This document shows, in pieces, positions 32,651 to 45,000 of a stretch of 64,000 nt of DNA (within the stretch, counting starts at the first letter, position 1; each line of letters opens with the position of its first letter). The notes below the pieces were generated by a model. The model saw nothing but the letters and a program-made list of their open reading frames with translations. It was not told the DNA's origin and made no database searches. The stretch comes from Schistosoma mansoni. Taxonomy: Eukaryota; Platyhelminthes; Trematoda; Strigeidida; Schistosomatidae. The translations under genes and the position numbers were made by a program. The stretch spans positions 4,895,254-4,959,253 of the forward strand of contig NC_031500.1 of assembly GCF_000237925.1 (NCBI RefSeq). Direction: 5' to 3'.

Positions 32651-35099
32651 TATATCTGACTTATTGTAGTTCTTTTGCTGCTTCTTATCTTTTTACACGA
32701 TCTGCGAGTGGCGAATCGTTACGGACAAAAGCTCCTGAACCCTTTAGTTTATGTCTATTCTGTAAAACTAAGTCCCGTTTATTAGAGATTTAAATACTAC
32801 TTTAAGCAACATGGTTTCATTTGGTTTTAAAATCGCTTGACATCCCAACAAATTACACTGAATCGTCATTAGGCTCTATTCGAGAGGACAAATAAGACAT
32901 TCAAAAACGCGTGAAAGATTTATTTAGTTTGCTTTATTTTCCCTTTTGATTTGAGCTATCAGCAGCTATCATTAAAAGTAAGTTTGTAACTTCAGCTGTT
33001 GTTCACTTTACCAACAATGGCAGCGAACAATATTGTCTATAGAAGAATAGTTTTCACATTATTCAATGCATTTACATTACTGATAATCATATTCTAGTTT
33101 ACGGTGATTAAGATATATTGTGGGATTGATATAAATATACAGACAATGGAAAAAGTTTGTTCAGAAATCTAAAACCATAATCACTAACAGATGAAATAAA
33201 TTATTCAGCCTTGAAAACTGACGGGATAGTTAACACTTAAGTACACAGAAGTATATTGAGTCGAACATACGGAAAGTATAATTTAGCGTGACGATGGAGT
33301 ATTGACAGTTATAATCATGAATCTGGTATCCTGTCAATGATCGTGTAGCGGTAAATAAAGCCCTAGAATAAATAGCTTTATAAGTCACCGAGACTAGTGC
33401 TGACTATACCAGTTTTGCTAAAAATTAGTAACTGAAGGCGCTCAAGCATTCGCATCAGATTACGTTCGGGTATACCATGTTGCCCGTCTCTTGCAACAGA
33501 TGATCAGCTTATGTCACGTGCATTTCGAAGCATGAAGTATTTTCCAAATATATTTTCACATTCTTGCATTTATGACTTCCAGCTAAACTGGTTTTAAGAT
33601 ACTCATATGAATAGACGTTTTGGACAACAGCGTTGTCAAGCATTGTAAATCTATGACATCTTCTCTTGACTTACGTCCTTTAGTTTTAGGTATTGCATTA
33701 TTTCAAGTGTTTAATTGTAACATCTGAATATTGTGGGTTTTTTGCATAAGGACTTTAATAAGAAATGCCAGAATGAATAGTTATTGGTAGGTTATCTCAA
33801 GATAACGTGTTTTACAGTCGAATTCACATCCTCAAAGGAACCATACTAGCTGAAGAGCAGATGTTGAACTATCTCTCTGATTTACGGCTAGTGTGTCGGG
33901 AACAAAGTAATTTAAACACGACAGAAGACAAAACTGTCACCTTCGGAATACTAGTGTCGTATGTATGCTGACACGAAGTACTTGTACCGTCTTATGAATT
34001 CGGAAATGGCCTGTGCATTGCTATTTTTGGATTTCGCTGAAATGGTCGATGTATCATTGCAAACCGTTCTACTACCAAAGATATCGCACACAACGTTCTT
34101 AGATTCAATCCTTTCGTCGTTAAAGAACTGTAGTAGGCGTCGAGTCGCGACTGACGATGATCACCACTACAGGAACAATACGTTCTAGGTATTAGGTTGG
34201 ATCCCTCCGTGGGTCAAAAACTAGAAGGCAGTTGACGGTTGCAACAAGATATATTTATTAGCGATCTCATGGTATCGAAAGGATACCGAGATTGTGCCAA
34301 AGATTACTAGCGGAACTACTGAGCGTACGAGAGTTCATGCAAGGTCACAGGCAACGGAAGAGCGTGTGTGTTTTGTACACTTAAACAAACAGGTACAGTA
34401 AAATAATCACTGGTACATTTGGTTATGGTAATAATTGTTTCGATTATACTAATCACGTTTTCGTCGTAGAAGTGGGTCACTATAGAACTATCTTCTGAGT
34501 CATGCTTTCAGCAGCTTGCGATAAAAGTGGAGAGCACAAATGTCAAGAGTGCTATGAAGACCCACCCTGGCCTTCTTGATGTTCCTCATATTTATCAATG
34601 GTGAAGATGCCACAGGTAGTGTAGCTTGATAACACTTCGCCGGCAACATATTCTATAATTGAATCGTACCCACCCAGTGAAATCAAAAATCAAAAGCGAG
34701 GAGGCTGGAAGATATATTTGATAGACTATCAATATATCGACAAGCGACTGGTCTAAACTGGCTAGTGATCGCAGTAGAAGTTGAGCAAGGCGTTCCCACT
34801 CGTGATCTGATGCAGATGCATGACCGAGCGCCTTCAGCTAGGTGAGTCTATTAAAACTAATGTGGTCAGTATCCAATGTTGAACACTTACAGAGCTATTG
34901 ATTTTGGGGATTCATTTACCGCTACAATGGACTCGCAAAAATTTAGGCATATCATTCTTATCTACGTTAACAAAATTAAGCCTTGGAGAACTATCAGATA
35001 ATAGGGTGATTCACAGAGAGAAAATTAGAGCTACTGGAGGACTGGATGCAAAACGATAGTTTAATTCTTAACCCTTAGAAATATCAAATGATGTTCATG
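32651..35099. other. No gene recognised; perhaps LINE debris
   Basis: Base composition is less AT-rich than further left, but no motif or frame longer than about 75 codons is convincing. The last few hundred bases may be a decayed CR1 endonuclease upstream of the reverse transcriptase at 35.1 kb. Confidence 0.35.
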
Positions 35100-37100
35100 G
35101 AACTCCAGATAACTATCGATCAGCCTTATCCCTCTGGAATGTTATCCGTCTAGAACTTTAGTGAACTCCCGAGCTATGTTCGAGTTCGTAACTCAACCGT
35201 TTATCCTATGGTCAACACGTAAGCTATCACATCGCCCTCCATGGATTAACAAGGAAACCCGGAATTTGTTGAAGTGTAGGAAACACTTCTGGGACTTATT
35301 CTTGTCGACAGGACAGGCAACACTTAAGTGCGAATATAAAAAATTCGAAATATATGTAAAAAGACCATAGCTAAATCCCGTACCACTTACGAACGACAGT
35401 TGGCATACGATAGCCGTACCTGTTCTAAGCGACTGTTTTCGTACGTTAAAAGGCGAACAAAACGTAGCGATGCTACTCCCGCATTACTGCTAAACGAAAA
35501 TTCAGATTTATTAGCTGAATCTGATCTAGCAAAAGCTGAGACATTTGCGATCTATTTTAGTAAAGTCTGCTCTACGTGTAGTGTTACATCTACTTGTTCC
35601 ATTTACAATGAGATACCAGCCATAGGATCTATACTCGCGACTGAAGAAATTGTTCTTCCACTGATAACAAACCTCAGACCTTGTAAGATACCGGGCTACG
35701 ATGGGTTACATCCACGTTTGCTGTCATCGCTTGCGGACATCATTTCAAGACCACTCGCGACGCTCTTCAGCATGTCCCGTTCACTAGCTCAACTACCTGG
35801 AGACCGGAAAGACTCTATAGTTAGTCCTATATTTAAGGATGGTCAAAGACGGATCGTATCTAACTACCGGTCCGCCAGCCTGATTAGCATAGTCGTTAAG
35901 TTACTTGAAAAGATAATTCGCGTTAAGTTACGGAGTCACATAGATTCGTATAACCTGTTATTTCCCGAGCGTTCGTGCTTAACTAACTTACTTATTGCGA
36001 GAGAGGATTGGACAACAGCCCTAGATAACGGACTGTTTGTCGACGTGATATTCATAGATTTTAGCAAAGCGTTTGACAAGGTTCAAAACTTAAGTCTTAT
36101 GCAGAAGCTCTTGAGCTTTGAAATAACAGGTACTATACAGGAATGGATAGAAAACTTATGTGGCCTAACACAGAGAGTGAGGGTAAACAGAACACCATCC
36201 GAACGGAAGCCGGTCAAAAGTGGTGTACCTGAAGGCGCCATCTTAGGCCCTTTACTTTTCCTCCTGTATGCTAATGAATTACCTCTATTGCTTAAGTCGT
36301 CAACATTATTGTTTGCGGATGATGTCAAAACCTGGAGAACAATAAGAAGTGGGTCTGATCGTTGTGAATTAGTTAGGTGGGCTCATGATTGAGGCTTGTA
36401 AGTTAATGCAAGGAAGAGAGTACTCATGCACGTTGGGCACGGTAATAGTTACCATTATACCATTGATGGTACATCTCTTCCACGTGTTCAAGAACATAAA
36501 GACTTAGGAGTAAACATAAGTCACGACTTGAAGACTACTATACACTGCAACGTGGCTGCTTCCAAAGGTTATCATGTGTTATGGTCACTTCGCCGAGCAT
36601 TTAAATGCTTTGACAAGGGGATGTTTCGAGTTTTATATCCCACCTATGTACGGCCACACTTATAAAACTGTATCCAAGCAGTTAGCCCATGTCTGATAAA
36701 GGACACTAACTCACTTGAGCGTGTCCAGCGTGTGGAGACGAAATTAGTGAAGGGTCTTTCTAAACTCTATTACAATGAGCGTTTAAAACGTCTAAACCTT
36801 TTTCCCTTATCTTATCATTGGACGCGGGGTGACCTTATACTGGCATTTCACATCTTTAATAATGATTCGGGTGTTAATATGTCTTATCTTTTTGCTCCCT
36901 CCAGCACTAATAATCTCCGAGGTCATAGCAAGAAGGTTCACAAACCGCAATCTAATAAACTAAAGGTGGGTTCCGTTTTTCTCATTGAGTGGTCAATGAC
37001 TGGAACGCCTTATCCGAACAAGCGGTATCACCCCTATCAGTGAACATTTTCAGGGGGAATCTAGACCTTCACTGGAAGGAAATCTGTTAGGATTAACACA
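35100..37100 (+). mobile_element. CR1-like LINE, reverse transcriptase part
   Basis: Successive open stretches encode the linker (PPWINKETRNLLKCRKHFW, 35161-35370) and the fingers/palm (35400-36392). The palm shows PGYDGLHP, VSNYRSASL, FIDFSKAFDKV (motif A), SGVPEGAILGPLLFLLY (motif B) and FADDV (motif C). Thumb and C-terminus follow (36426-36665 and 36732-37043). Motif C keeps both aspartates. One frame change and at least two in-frame stops separate the stretches, so it is a dead 5'-truncated copy. CR1/SR1-like is inferred from the pattern of motifs A to C. Confidence 0.85.
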
Positions 37101-40100
37101 GGTTCATCAATCTACTATCCTTATTACTGAAGACTGAAGAGTGGACAAGAACTGTTGTTGAAAGGAAACCCGGGGACTAGCCACAACTATGCAGAAATGA
37201 ATTTATAAATTACACCATCGTTATCTTCTTACGAAGACGGGCGATTGTACTATCGTATTCATCACGATAAGTTCAGTCGAGTGTGTACACTAAACCCACT
37301 AGATGTTAACAATGAATTGGAACAGTGCGTTGACCCTCAAAACGGAGCTCAAAATTTCAATTACTTATGCTTACTAATCCCAGGAATAATAAATATTGAG
37401 GATGGTGAGAATGAAGCTTGATTGTTTAGTATAAGCACAAACCAAGGACTTTTCTATTACAAAATTTTGCCGCGTAAATTACCGGACAGATGTCAGCAGT
37501 TTACCGGGCATTGATTGGAGCCGTTGATAAAAAGGTTCCTGCTCGACTCAAACCTTTGTGGAATCATCCTGCGGGACCTAAAACCATATTTTTCTGGGCG
37601 CCTACTTTTAAATGGGTTTGCTAATGACAATCCACAAATTACTAGTTAATTAAAGCTTCTTGTAATAGCTGGTTTAGCAGATATTAACCGACCAGTCGAG
37701 AACGTCAGTTTATACCAAAGTACAGCACTCGCTGCAACTGGTCTCATATGGTCTCGATATTCTTTGGTTATTATCCCTAAAAATTACAACCTTCTCAGTG
37801 TAAACGCCTTTGTTGCTCTAACTGGTTTATATCAGCTAGCGAGAATCGCTCGGTAAGTTGTTGCAGTTCCTTAAAACTTTTCAGTTATGAAAGCTCCAAA
37901 TAGAAAACAGTAAACTCAATAGTCAGGGAACCCTCATTTCTCTTGTATCACTTGGATTTAGAACATATCTGCGTATGCAAACATTTATTCGGCGTATTTG
38001 TTGGTTTATCATGTTAAAACAAACTAAGTCCATGTAGTAGTTTATATCATATTACCTGTGGCTTTGTCACAGTTATTTCCAAAATGTACTGATTTTAAAT
38101 TTTTTGTTCTACCTTACTAGTTGTGTATCAACTTTTGTCCCCTGGATATTTTTCTTCTAGTTACTTGAGCATTTTTAGCAATAATACTCTTTAACAAAAA
38201 GCACTTCAATAGTTGTGGTTTACACCAGTTTTTCCCGGGAGGAATTTTAATACTACGAACGGTGATTACAGAAACTATTTTCTGGATTTTATCAACCTGT
38301 ATATAAACCTGAAAAGTATTCAGTCATGTAAATTAGCCGACCTCTCACATTTAAGAATCATATAAGCTTTAGAAAACATCGCACTGTTTGTGCATTTTTT
38401 CTTCACTAGTTGTGTCTTGGAACAATTGATTGAATAGAGGGTATCGTTAATTAGTATTAGCTGCCGGCTCCAGTCATTATTCTTAACAGTGGAATGTTTC
38501 TCCATGCGCCACCTTTTTAATGACATTTGTTAATGAGCGAAGATATACCTTCTGGTAACTCAATCTAATATGGATAGTCGCCTCAGCTAGTTCTTGGTTT
38601 GTAGATTTGAATTGTATACTCTCATATGGGCTCCTGTAAGATATAAACGGTCTGTCTGACCCTAAGTCAATATCAAGTATTACAAAGTTTTTAGCCAAGT
38701 TACTTTTGTTCGTTTTGTTTTAGGGGTAATTAGTTTGTTCACATTAATTTAGCGTCATGCAAAAACTTAAAGTCCTTGAGATAAATTGGGTTTCTGTATG
38801 GATCCTCTCTCCTTATGTGTATTTAGAAAAGGACTAGTTGCTGACACAGTTTACCCTAGTGTTGAATAGTCGTTTAGTATAGTGGATATCTTGACAACTG
38901 AAGGATTTACATTTTTCCCAATAGGTTCTTAAACATTTTTCAGTTACTGCACGATTGTATGGTGGTTTCCAAGTTCCGGATACTATTGGTCTCCATGTGA
39001 CTCTATGTCTTCACGGTGGGTGACGCAACGCTATTCGGCTTGATGACCATAAGTATATTATGGTCTTATACCACTTGATGCCTTCCACTACTATATTTCT
39101 TAACGAATATACCATTGACTTCACAATGGAATCTGGGATTAGCTAAGACAAGAAGCAGTTCTTGTCTCCTCCAAGTGGCAACTAATTGTTCTACTAATTA
39201 TACTTCTATGAAATAGAATCTCAGCCAGGTCTAACAAGATTTCCAAGGGAGAGGGCCAACAGTCCTCTTGTTTAAGAAGTGGAATTAAATAACAATTCTA
39301 TTAATTTCTTGAAACCAACCTCACTGTTATCCATAGACAGAGTTAACAATGTTTCTGTTATTGCGGTTGTATTCAGCCTGTGAGCGTCAATTAAAATATT
39401 TTCTCCGGTCGTTTATTAAGCAAATTTCGAGGGTTGGTGTGAAAAACCTAGAATTCATCCTAAATACCTTGTGCTGCACCTAGAGTATTTTCGGAGCCTG
39501 ACACGTCGGAAACTCGTTAATTTATGATGCCTTTCACCTGCTACTAAACGTATTTTTAGCTCTATCGTTCTTTATACGACAAGTGATAGATCCTTAGTCA
39601 TAAAATCTTGGTCCATAGTGCTTATTTGCTTTATATTTTATCCACCAACTCACATTGCCTCGACCGCCCATACATTACGATCGTTATTGCATACTTTCTG
39701 TATGTTCTAGACTAGCTGAAATTTGGAGACAACAGCTTATAAGAAGACCTCTTATTATATTTTCTTAATGCTGAAAACAAGTTTCAAGCTGTAAATTTTA
39801 ACTGACCCTGTGAAAAGCACTTGACCTTACTAAATGGTCAGTTCTCGATCAGAGCTAAACTGTGTCTTTTGTGAATGGGAACTTTATATTCTTGACACCT
39901 TTTTACTCAGTCTTTTCAGGAGTAAAAACCAATTTCCCCTTTCAAATTATTTATTGGGTTTACCAGAATTTATGTCTGACCTGACTCTGCTCCTACGATA
40001 CGTTGGAGTCTGTTCTGCCATGAACTGGCCGTCTGCGACAAAGTGACTACTTACTGCATTGAATCCAGTATCCTGATGATAATGTGAATGCTTTTTTTTC

Positions 40101-40439
40101 AGAAGTCTTTTCAAGAGGCGATCTTTCTTAGTATTCTGATCTTGCTCTGGTCTCTTTAGGAGATGCATTGGTTGATATTTTATAGATCTCTTTGCCAACG
40201 GACAATTTAGTTGTATTCTGAGGTCCGGAATATTTTTATTTGTTACATGTTCCTTAAGTACATTTAAAAGTAGAATGTCTGTTAAGTGGGAGACCCAACA
40301 TTTCTGAACACCACTGTTGTCAGAGCCTTTTGTATCCTACGTTGTTGAAATTCTTATAAAGTACACTCGTGAAATTCATTTAAATGTTGTGATATCAACC
40401 AATGCACTTATTACGCTGTAACATTGGTTCGTGGAAAGC
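37101..40439. other. No recognised feature (3.3 kb)
   Basis: Mixed-composition DNA with frames of at most about 85 codons and no recognised domain, splice pattern or repeat. It may be old retroelement debris. Confidence 0.35.
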
Positions 40440-40980
40440 AATAGCTCAAGTATTTATGAGCTCACGTTTCATTACGTAAGAATCTACGTTTATCGTCAAA
40501 CTTGCGGTTAGCAGGAGTAGGCCGACGTATCTCAACGAGTTGTAAGGAGCCTGTATAAACCCAATGCTTATAAGTGGGAAGTTTCGTGAAGCCGCAGGTT
40601 ACTTTACTCGTCATTTTCATGTTGTCATGCAAATGTAGCCAGTGCTCATCTATACTTTTCGGTGGATTGATGGCTAGTCTTGAACCTAACTCGGTTTGAT
40701 ATTTAGTTGCAACAGAAGCTGCAACCAATTTGCTGACATCGATCAGTTTAGGACGATGAATTTGTTGGCCACTGAAACGTAAGATGAAATTGGCGGAAAC
40801 AAAGGTATGGTCAAATTTCAGATAAGTACTCCAGAAGTAGCAGCAGTCTTGTACACGGCCACGTCAGCAATAGCTGGTTGCGACGTGATCAAACTGAGTT
40901 CAGGTTTAAGATACAAACGGAGGACACCAAGTCGCACATCGGCGATGACTGTGCCGAAAGTTGGTGTTAGCTAGCATCAT
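40440..40980 (-). mobile_element. RTE-like LINE fragment (linker region), antisense
   Basis: The minus-strand frame 40728-40462 has the words IDEHWLHLHDNMKM and LPTYKHW, matching residues about 310-390 of the intact LINE at 42059-45970 (IDEHWLHLHDAMKM, PAYKHW). The match continues to about 40980 in broken frames into the endonuclease end. Divergence is roughly 25-30 percent, so this is an old copy. Confidence 0.85.
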
Positions 40981-41265
40981 TTATTTAAATACATAAACAC
41001 TGTTACAAGGAGGCACCAAACAGTGACCTGAAGACATTTAGGTAGGACAGGATTCGCAACGTAGTCGACCTACTGTATGAGTTGAAAGATAAAGATATAC
41101 AAAATGGGAATAAAAGGGAACTAAAAAGTGATATAAACTAACGTCATCAAATAATTATAAATACAATTTCTGAGAATGAAAATTAAAGCGAGGGTAATTC
41201 GACTCTAATTTATTTGTGGGTTAGGGTACTGCCCGGGTGCCCAAAATGGAACAGGACTTAAAATG
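40981..41265 (-). repeat. D repeat pieces, antisense
   Basis: A tail piece (40981-41025, ATTTATTTAAATACATAAAC then GGAGGCACCA) and a second D piece (41196-41262, GTACTGCCCGGGTGCCC) are separated by about 170 bp of unrelated DNA. Both are old. Confidence 0.55.
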
Positions 41266-41923
41266 TTCATACAGTTTGCGTTTATATTGTGCGGCACATG
41301 AGAAACATAAAGTTAGTGTTTTGTAATTATAACCCATTAGTACATGAATTGAGAGAAGTACATCCTTCCCCAAAATAAACTGGTTGCTAACAATATGGTA
41401 GTTGTACGACGTAGAGTACTGTTTGGAACCAGTCAGCTAGAAAGTCTTATCCTTAAAGCATAAACGAAGTATCCCTGGGACTTGAAATTGTTGTCGGAAA
41501 ACAAGTACTAAGACTGTCTTTACCATTCTACAGTATAGAATCAGTAGACACAAACGTCCTTGGAAGTAAGATGAAATTTCATATCTGACAAATTATACTG
41601 CCAAACTGTCTGGTGTTACGTACTTGGTGCGTTAAACTACTGCAGATCCTGACATGAGAAGCCAGTTGAAAATGGGAACAAGGATTTACTACTAGTTTAG
41701 GTTGTGCTTGAGTACGAGTTTGAACAGGATAAGGAAATATAAACTAACCAAATTACCACTCTCTAAAACCACGGCATGAATTGATTCAGACTATTGGTGT
41801 ATCCGGACAATGTATGTTGTAGCTGATCAGTCAGTGAAAACAGACACAAACAAATGTATCGCTTATACTGGACTATTAATATTGTGAATAACTTCATGCC
41901 ATTGTTTTGTGTTAATACATCTT
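41266..41923. other. No recognised feature
   Basis: No gene or repeat recognised left of the duplicated flank that starts at 41924. Confidence 0.35.
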
Positions 41924-42058
41924 GCTATTGATACCTAATTGTCGAGTAAACTGTCGTACAAGTAAGTGTGGTCATGCGGTTTTGTCAAGTTCAAAGACAA
42001 AACATTTTACTCGTAGCTCCTTAACATTAACAGCTTAATCCTTGTACCTACTTTTTGA
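41924..42058 (+). repeat. Flank of the intact LINE, duplicated at 49448
   Basis: These 135 bases recur at 49448-49582 with one difference, ending with the 13-bp target sequence ACCTACTTTTTGA (42046-42058). Confidence 0.9.
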
Positions 42059-45000
42059 GCCCCCAAATGCCCTGGTACGGCCGAGAGTGGGGAAAGTCCA
42101 CTCTCCCTCTCGAAATGCTCTCACATGGCCACGTGAATATATAGCCTCTGCCAGGGAAGTCCTACTCACTGCCTTCTCGTGGCAGGGGTGTTGTTCACAA
42201 AAGTGAGAGGACGAAAAGCGAATGTCCGGTGCTTTAACCGGGTTGGTGGATGTGGAGGGTCCACCTAGGGGAGTTGGAAAACCCTGATTCCAAACCAATG
42301 GTGCACATGAGCTCCAGTATCCTGAAGGAACGAATGGCGAATGAACCTGCTGTTGGTCACCGGCTACCATGGGACTACATCTCCTTACGATGCTCCACTG
42401 CCTTGTGGATCAGACCTTTAGGTCAAAGGCTCGGGGTGTGGCCCCCTAAGAAAACCACCTGCTTCGGTTTAGGCACCCGGGCAGTATCACAGCTCACACA
42501 CAAATAAATGAAATGATGAATTCTATTGACGATACTATCCTCGCTCATACCAGAAGCAAGACAATTTACATTATTATTATGATTATAACCATTACAATTT
42601 ACATTATTATTATTATTATTATTATTTACCATATCACTTATTCACTCCCTTTCATTCCCAATTTTTGTATCCTTCCTTTCCAACTTATGCAGTAGCTCGT
42701 CCATGGTGGAAACTCTGTCCTATCTAAACGATCTCCAGTCACTGTCTGGTTGAAAGTGAATGCTTCCACCGATTACGAATACTGAAGCAGTCTTTCTGAA
42801 ACCACGTACACCGTTCAAGCTGGTTTCTTTCAACGTTCGCACACTAATGCAGATCGGACAACAGATGGGGCTGGCTATGTCTTTAGAAAGTCTTAATGTT
42901 GATGTTTGCTGTCTATCCGAGACCCGTATTCAAGACTCTAGTGAAGTACTACAAATTCGCTCTCCATCTGTCGCTTCGAAAAGCTTGTTTCACGTGCGCT
43001 TATCCGGGGACTCTGTGGCATCTTCGTCTGGTCTTGCAGGTGTTGGTGTTGCACTAAGCGCTAGGGCTGAGGCAGCACTAATCGATTGGATCCCCATTAA
43101 CAGTCGGTTATGTGCTGTTAGATTAGAAAGTTCCATCAAAGTGAGAAGAAATCAGCGTGAGAAACGGTGTCTTTTCGTCATCTACGCCTATGCCCCGACA
43201 GATTGCAGCCCGGATGCAATCAAGGATGAGTTTTACCACCAGTTAACAGTTCTTCTCCAGAAAGCGCGTTCGACAGATATTGTAGTATTAGCCGGAGACT
43301 TGAATGCTCAGGTCGGGCGTCTAGGCACAGAAGAGAGTCGTTTAGGTGGCCGATGGGGACTTGTTGGTCGCAGGACAGATAACGGGGACCGTTTGTTGCA
43401 ACTGTGCACAGACCACAACCTGTTTCTGGCTAGCACTAACTTCCGGCACAGTCATCGCCGGTGTGCCACCTGGCGTCCTCCCTCTGCATCCCAAGCCTGG
43501 ACTCAGATTGATCACATCGCGATCAGCTACCGCTGGCGTGGTTGTGTACAAGACTGCCGCTCCTTTTGGAGTACCTATCTGGAGTCTGATCATGCCCTGG
43601 TCTGTGCCAATCTTACCTTACTTTTCAGTGGCCGAAGGATTGACCACCACCAACGGATCGATGTTAGTAAACTGGCTGCAACTCCTGTTGCAAGTAAGTA
43701 TCGAGCGGAGCTAGCCTCTAGGCTAGCTACCATCCCACCGAAAAGTATAGATGAGCATTGGTTGCATCTTCACGACGCCATGAAAATGGCGAGTAAAGCC
43801 GCTTGCGGCTTCGCGAAACGTCCGGCTTACAAGCACTGGGTTTCTTCTGGCTCCTTACAACTGATGGAAGCCCGTCGGTCTACTCCGGGTGACCGTGAGT
43901 ATGACCACAAACGAAGGCTGTTACGTAATGAAATCGGGCAAAGCTTGCGTAAGGACCGAGAAGCCTGGTGGTCGGAGCGTGCTAATGAGATGGAAGCAGC
44001 AGCTGCATCTGGTAACTGCCGGAAGCTCTTCCAACTCATCCGAGCCACTGGCAGCAAGAAGTCTGGTGTGAGTGAAACAATCTACGAGGATGATGGGATG
44101 CCAATCACTAACATCTCTCGACGTCTTGGACGATGGGCGGAATTTTTCGAAGGGCAGTTCAACTGGCCTGCTGCTCCGGCAACATCAACCAGTTTGTCCT
44201 GCCCCCCATGGCCGGTGACGACTGATCCACCAAACGAGGCGGAAGTCCGCAAGGAACTCCAACTCTTGAAGCGCTACAAATCACCGGGCCCAGATGACTT
44301 ACCTCCGGCTCTTTTTAAAGATGGTGGTGACTTTCTGGCTAAGGAACTGACGGTGCTGTTTGCAAAGGTTTGGGAGCAAGAAAGTGTTCCAACATCATGG
44401 AATGAGTCAATAGTCGTCCCTATCTTTAAAAAGGGTTCACGTTGTTCCTGTAACAACTATCGGGGGATAAGTCTACTTCCGATTGCGTCCAAACTATTGG
44501 CTTCTATCATTCTTCGTAGGTTGTTTAAAACCCGAGAACGATTTACTCGCGAGGAGCAGGCTGGTTTTCGTTCAGGTCGAGGATGCATTGATCACATCTT
44601 CACCCTCCGCCAAATGTTAGAACATCGTCATACTTATCGCAGGCCAACAATCGTAGTGTTTCTTGATATCGGGGCTGCCTTCGATTCGTTGGACAGGACT
44701 GTTCTCTGGGATTGTCTATTGAAGAAGGGTGTGCCTGAGAAGTTCATTAACATCTTAAAGGCCCTGTATACGAACACCTCAGGCAGAGTGAGGGCATACA
44801 ACCACCTTTCTCCATTGTTTCATTCGAGCACTGCGGTTAGGCAGGGTTGCCCGATCTCACCATTCCTCTTCAACTTTGCCATCGACGACATCCTGGAAAC
44901 AGCTCTGATGGATGTAAGTAATGGCGGTGTGGATCTGCTGCCTGGAGAACGACTTCTCGACCTCGAGTATGCGGATGATATTGTCTTACTGTGCGATAAT

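Noticed and set aside
33961-34188. 75-codon plus-strand frame
   Set aside because: One FLDFAE-like string resembles reverse transcriptase motif A, but no neighbouring motif supports it.
42059-42160. HDV-like ribozyme at the LINE start
   Set aside because: Partial pairings exist (CCCCA/TGGGG and CCCTGG/CCAGGG), but no P3 loop and no catalytic C in a proper J4/2 could be placed. Kept only as a test under findings.
42035-42507. Overlapping 85-111-codon frames on both strands of the D/LINE leader, kept in many copies
   Set aside because: Both strands are equally open in young copies and frames break in older ones. This follows from shared ancestry of a GC-rich repeat and shows no sign of coding selection.
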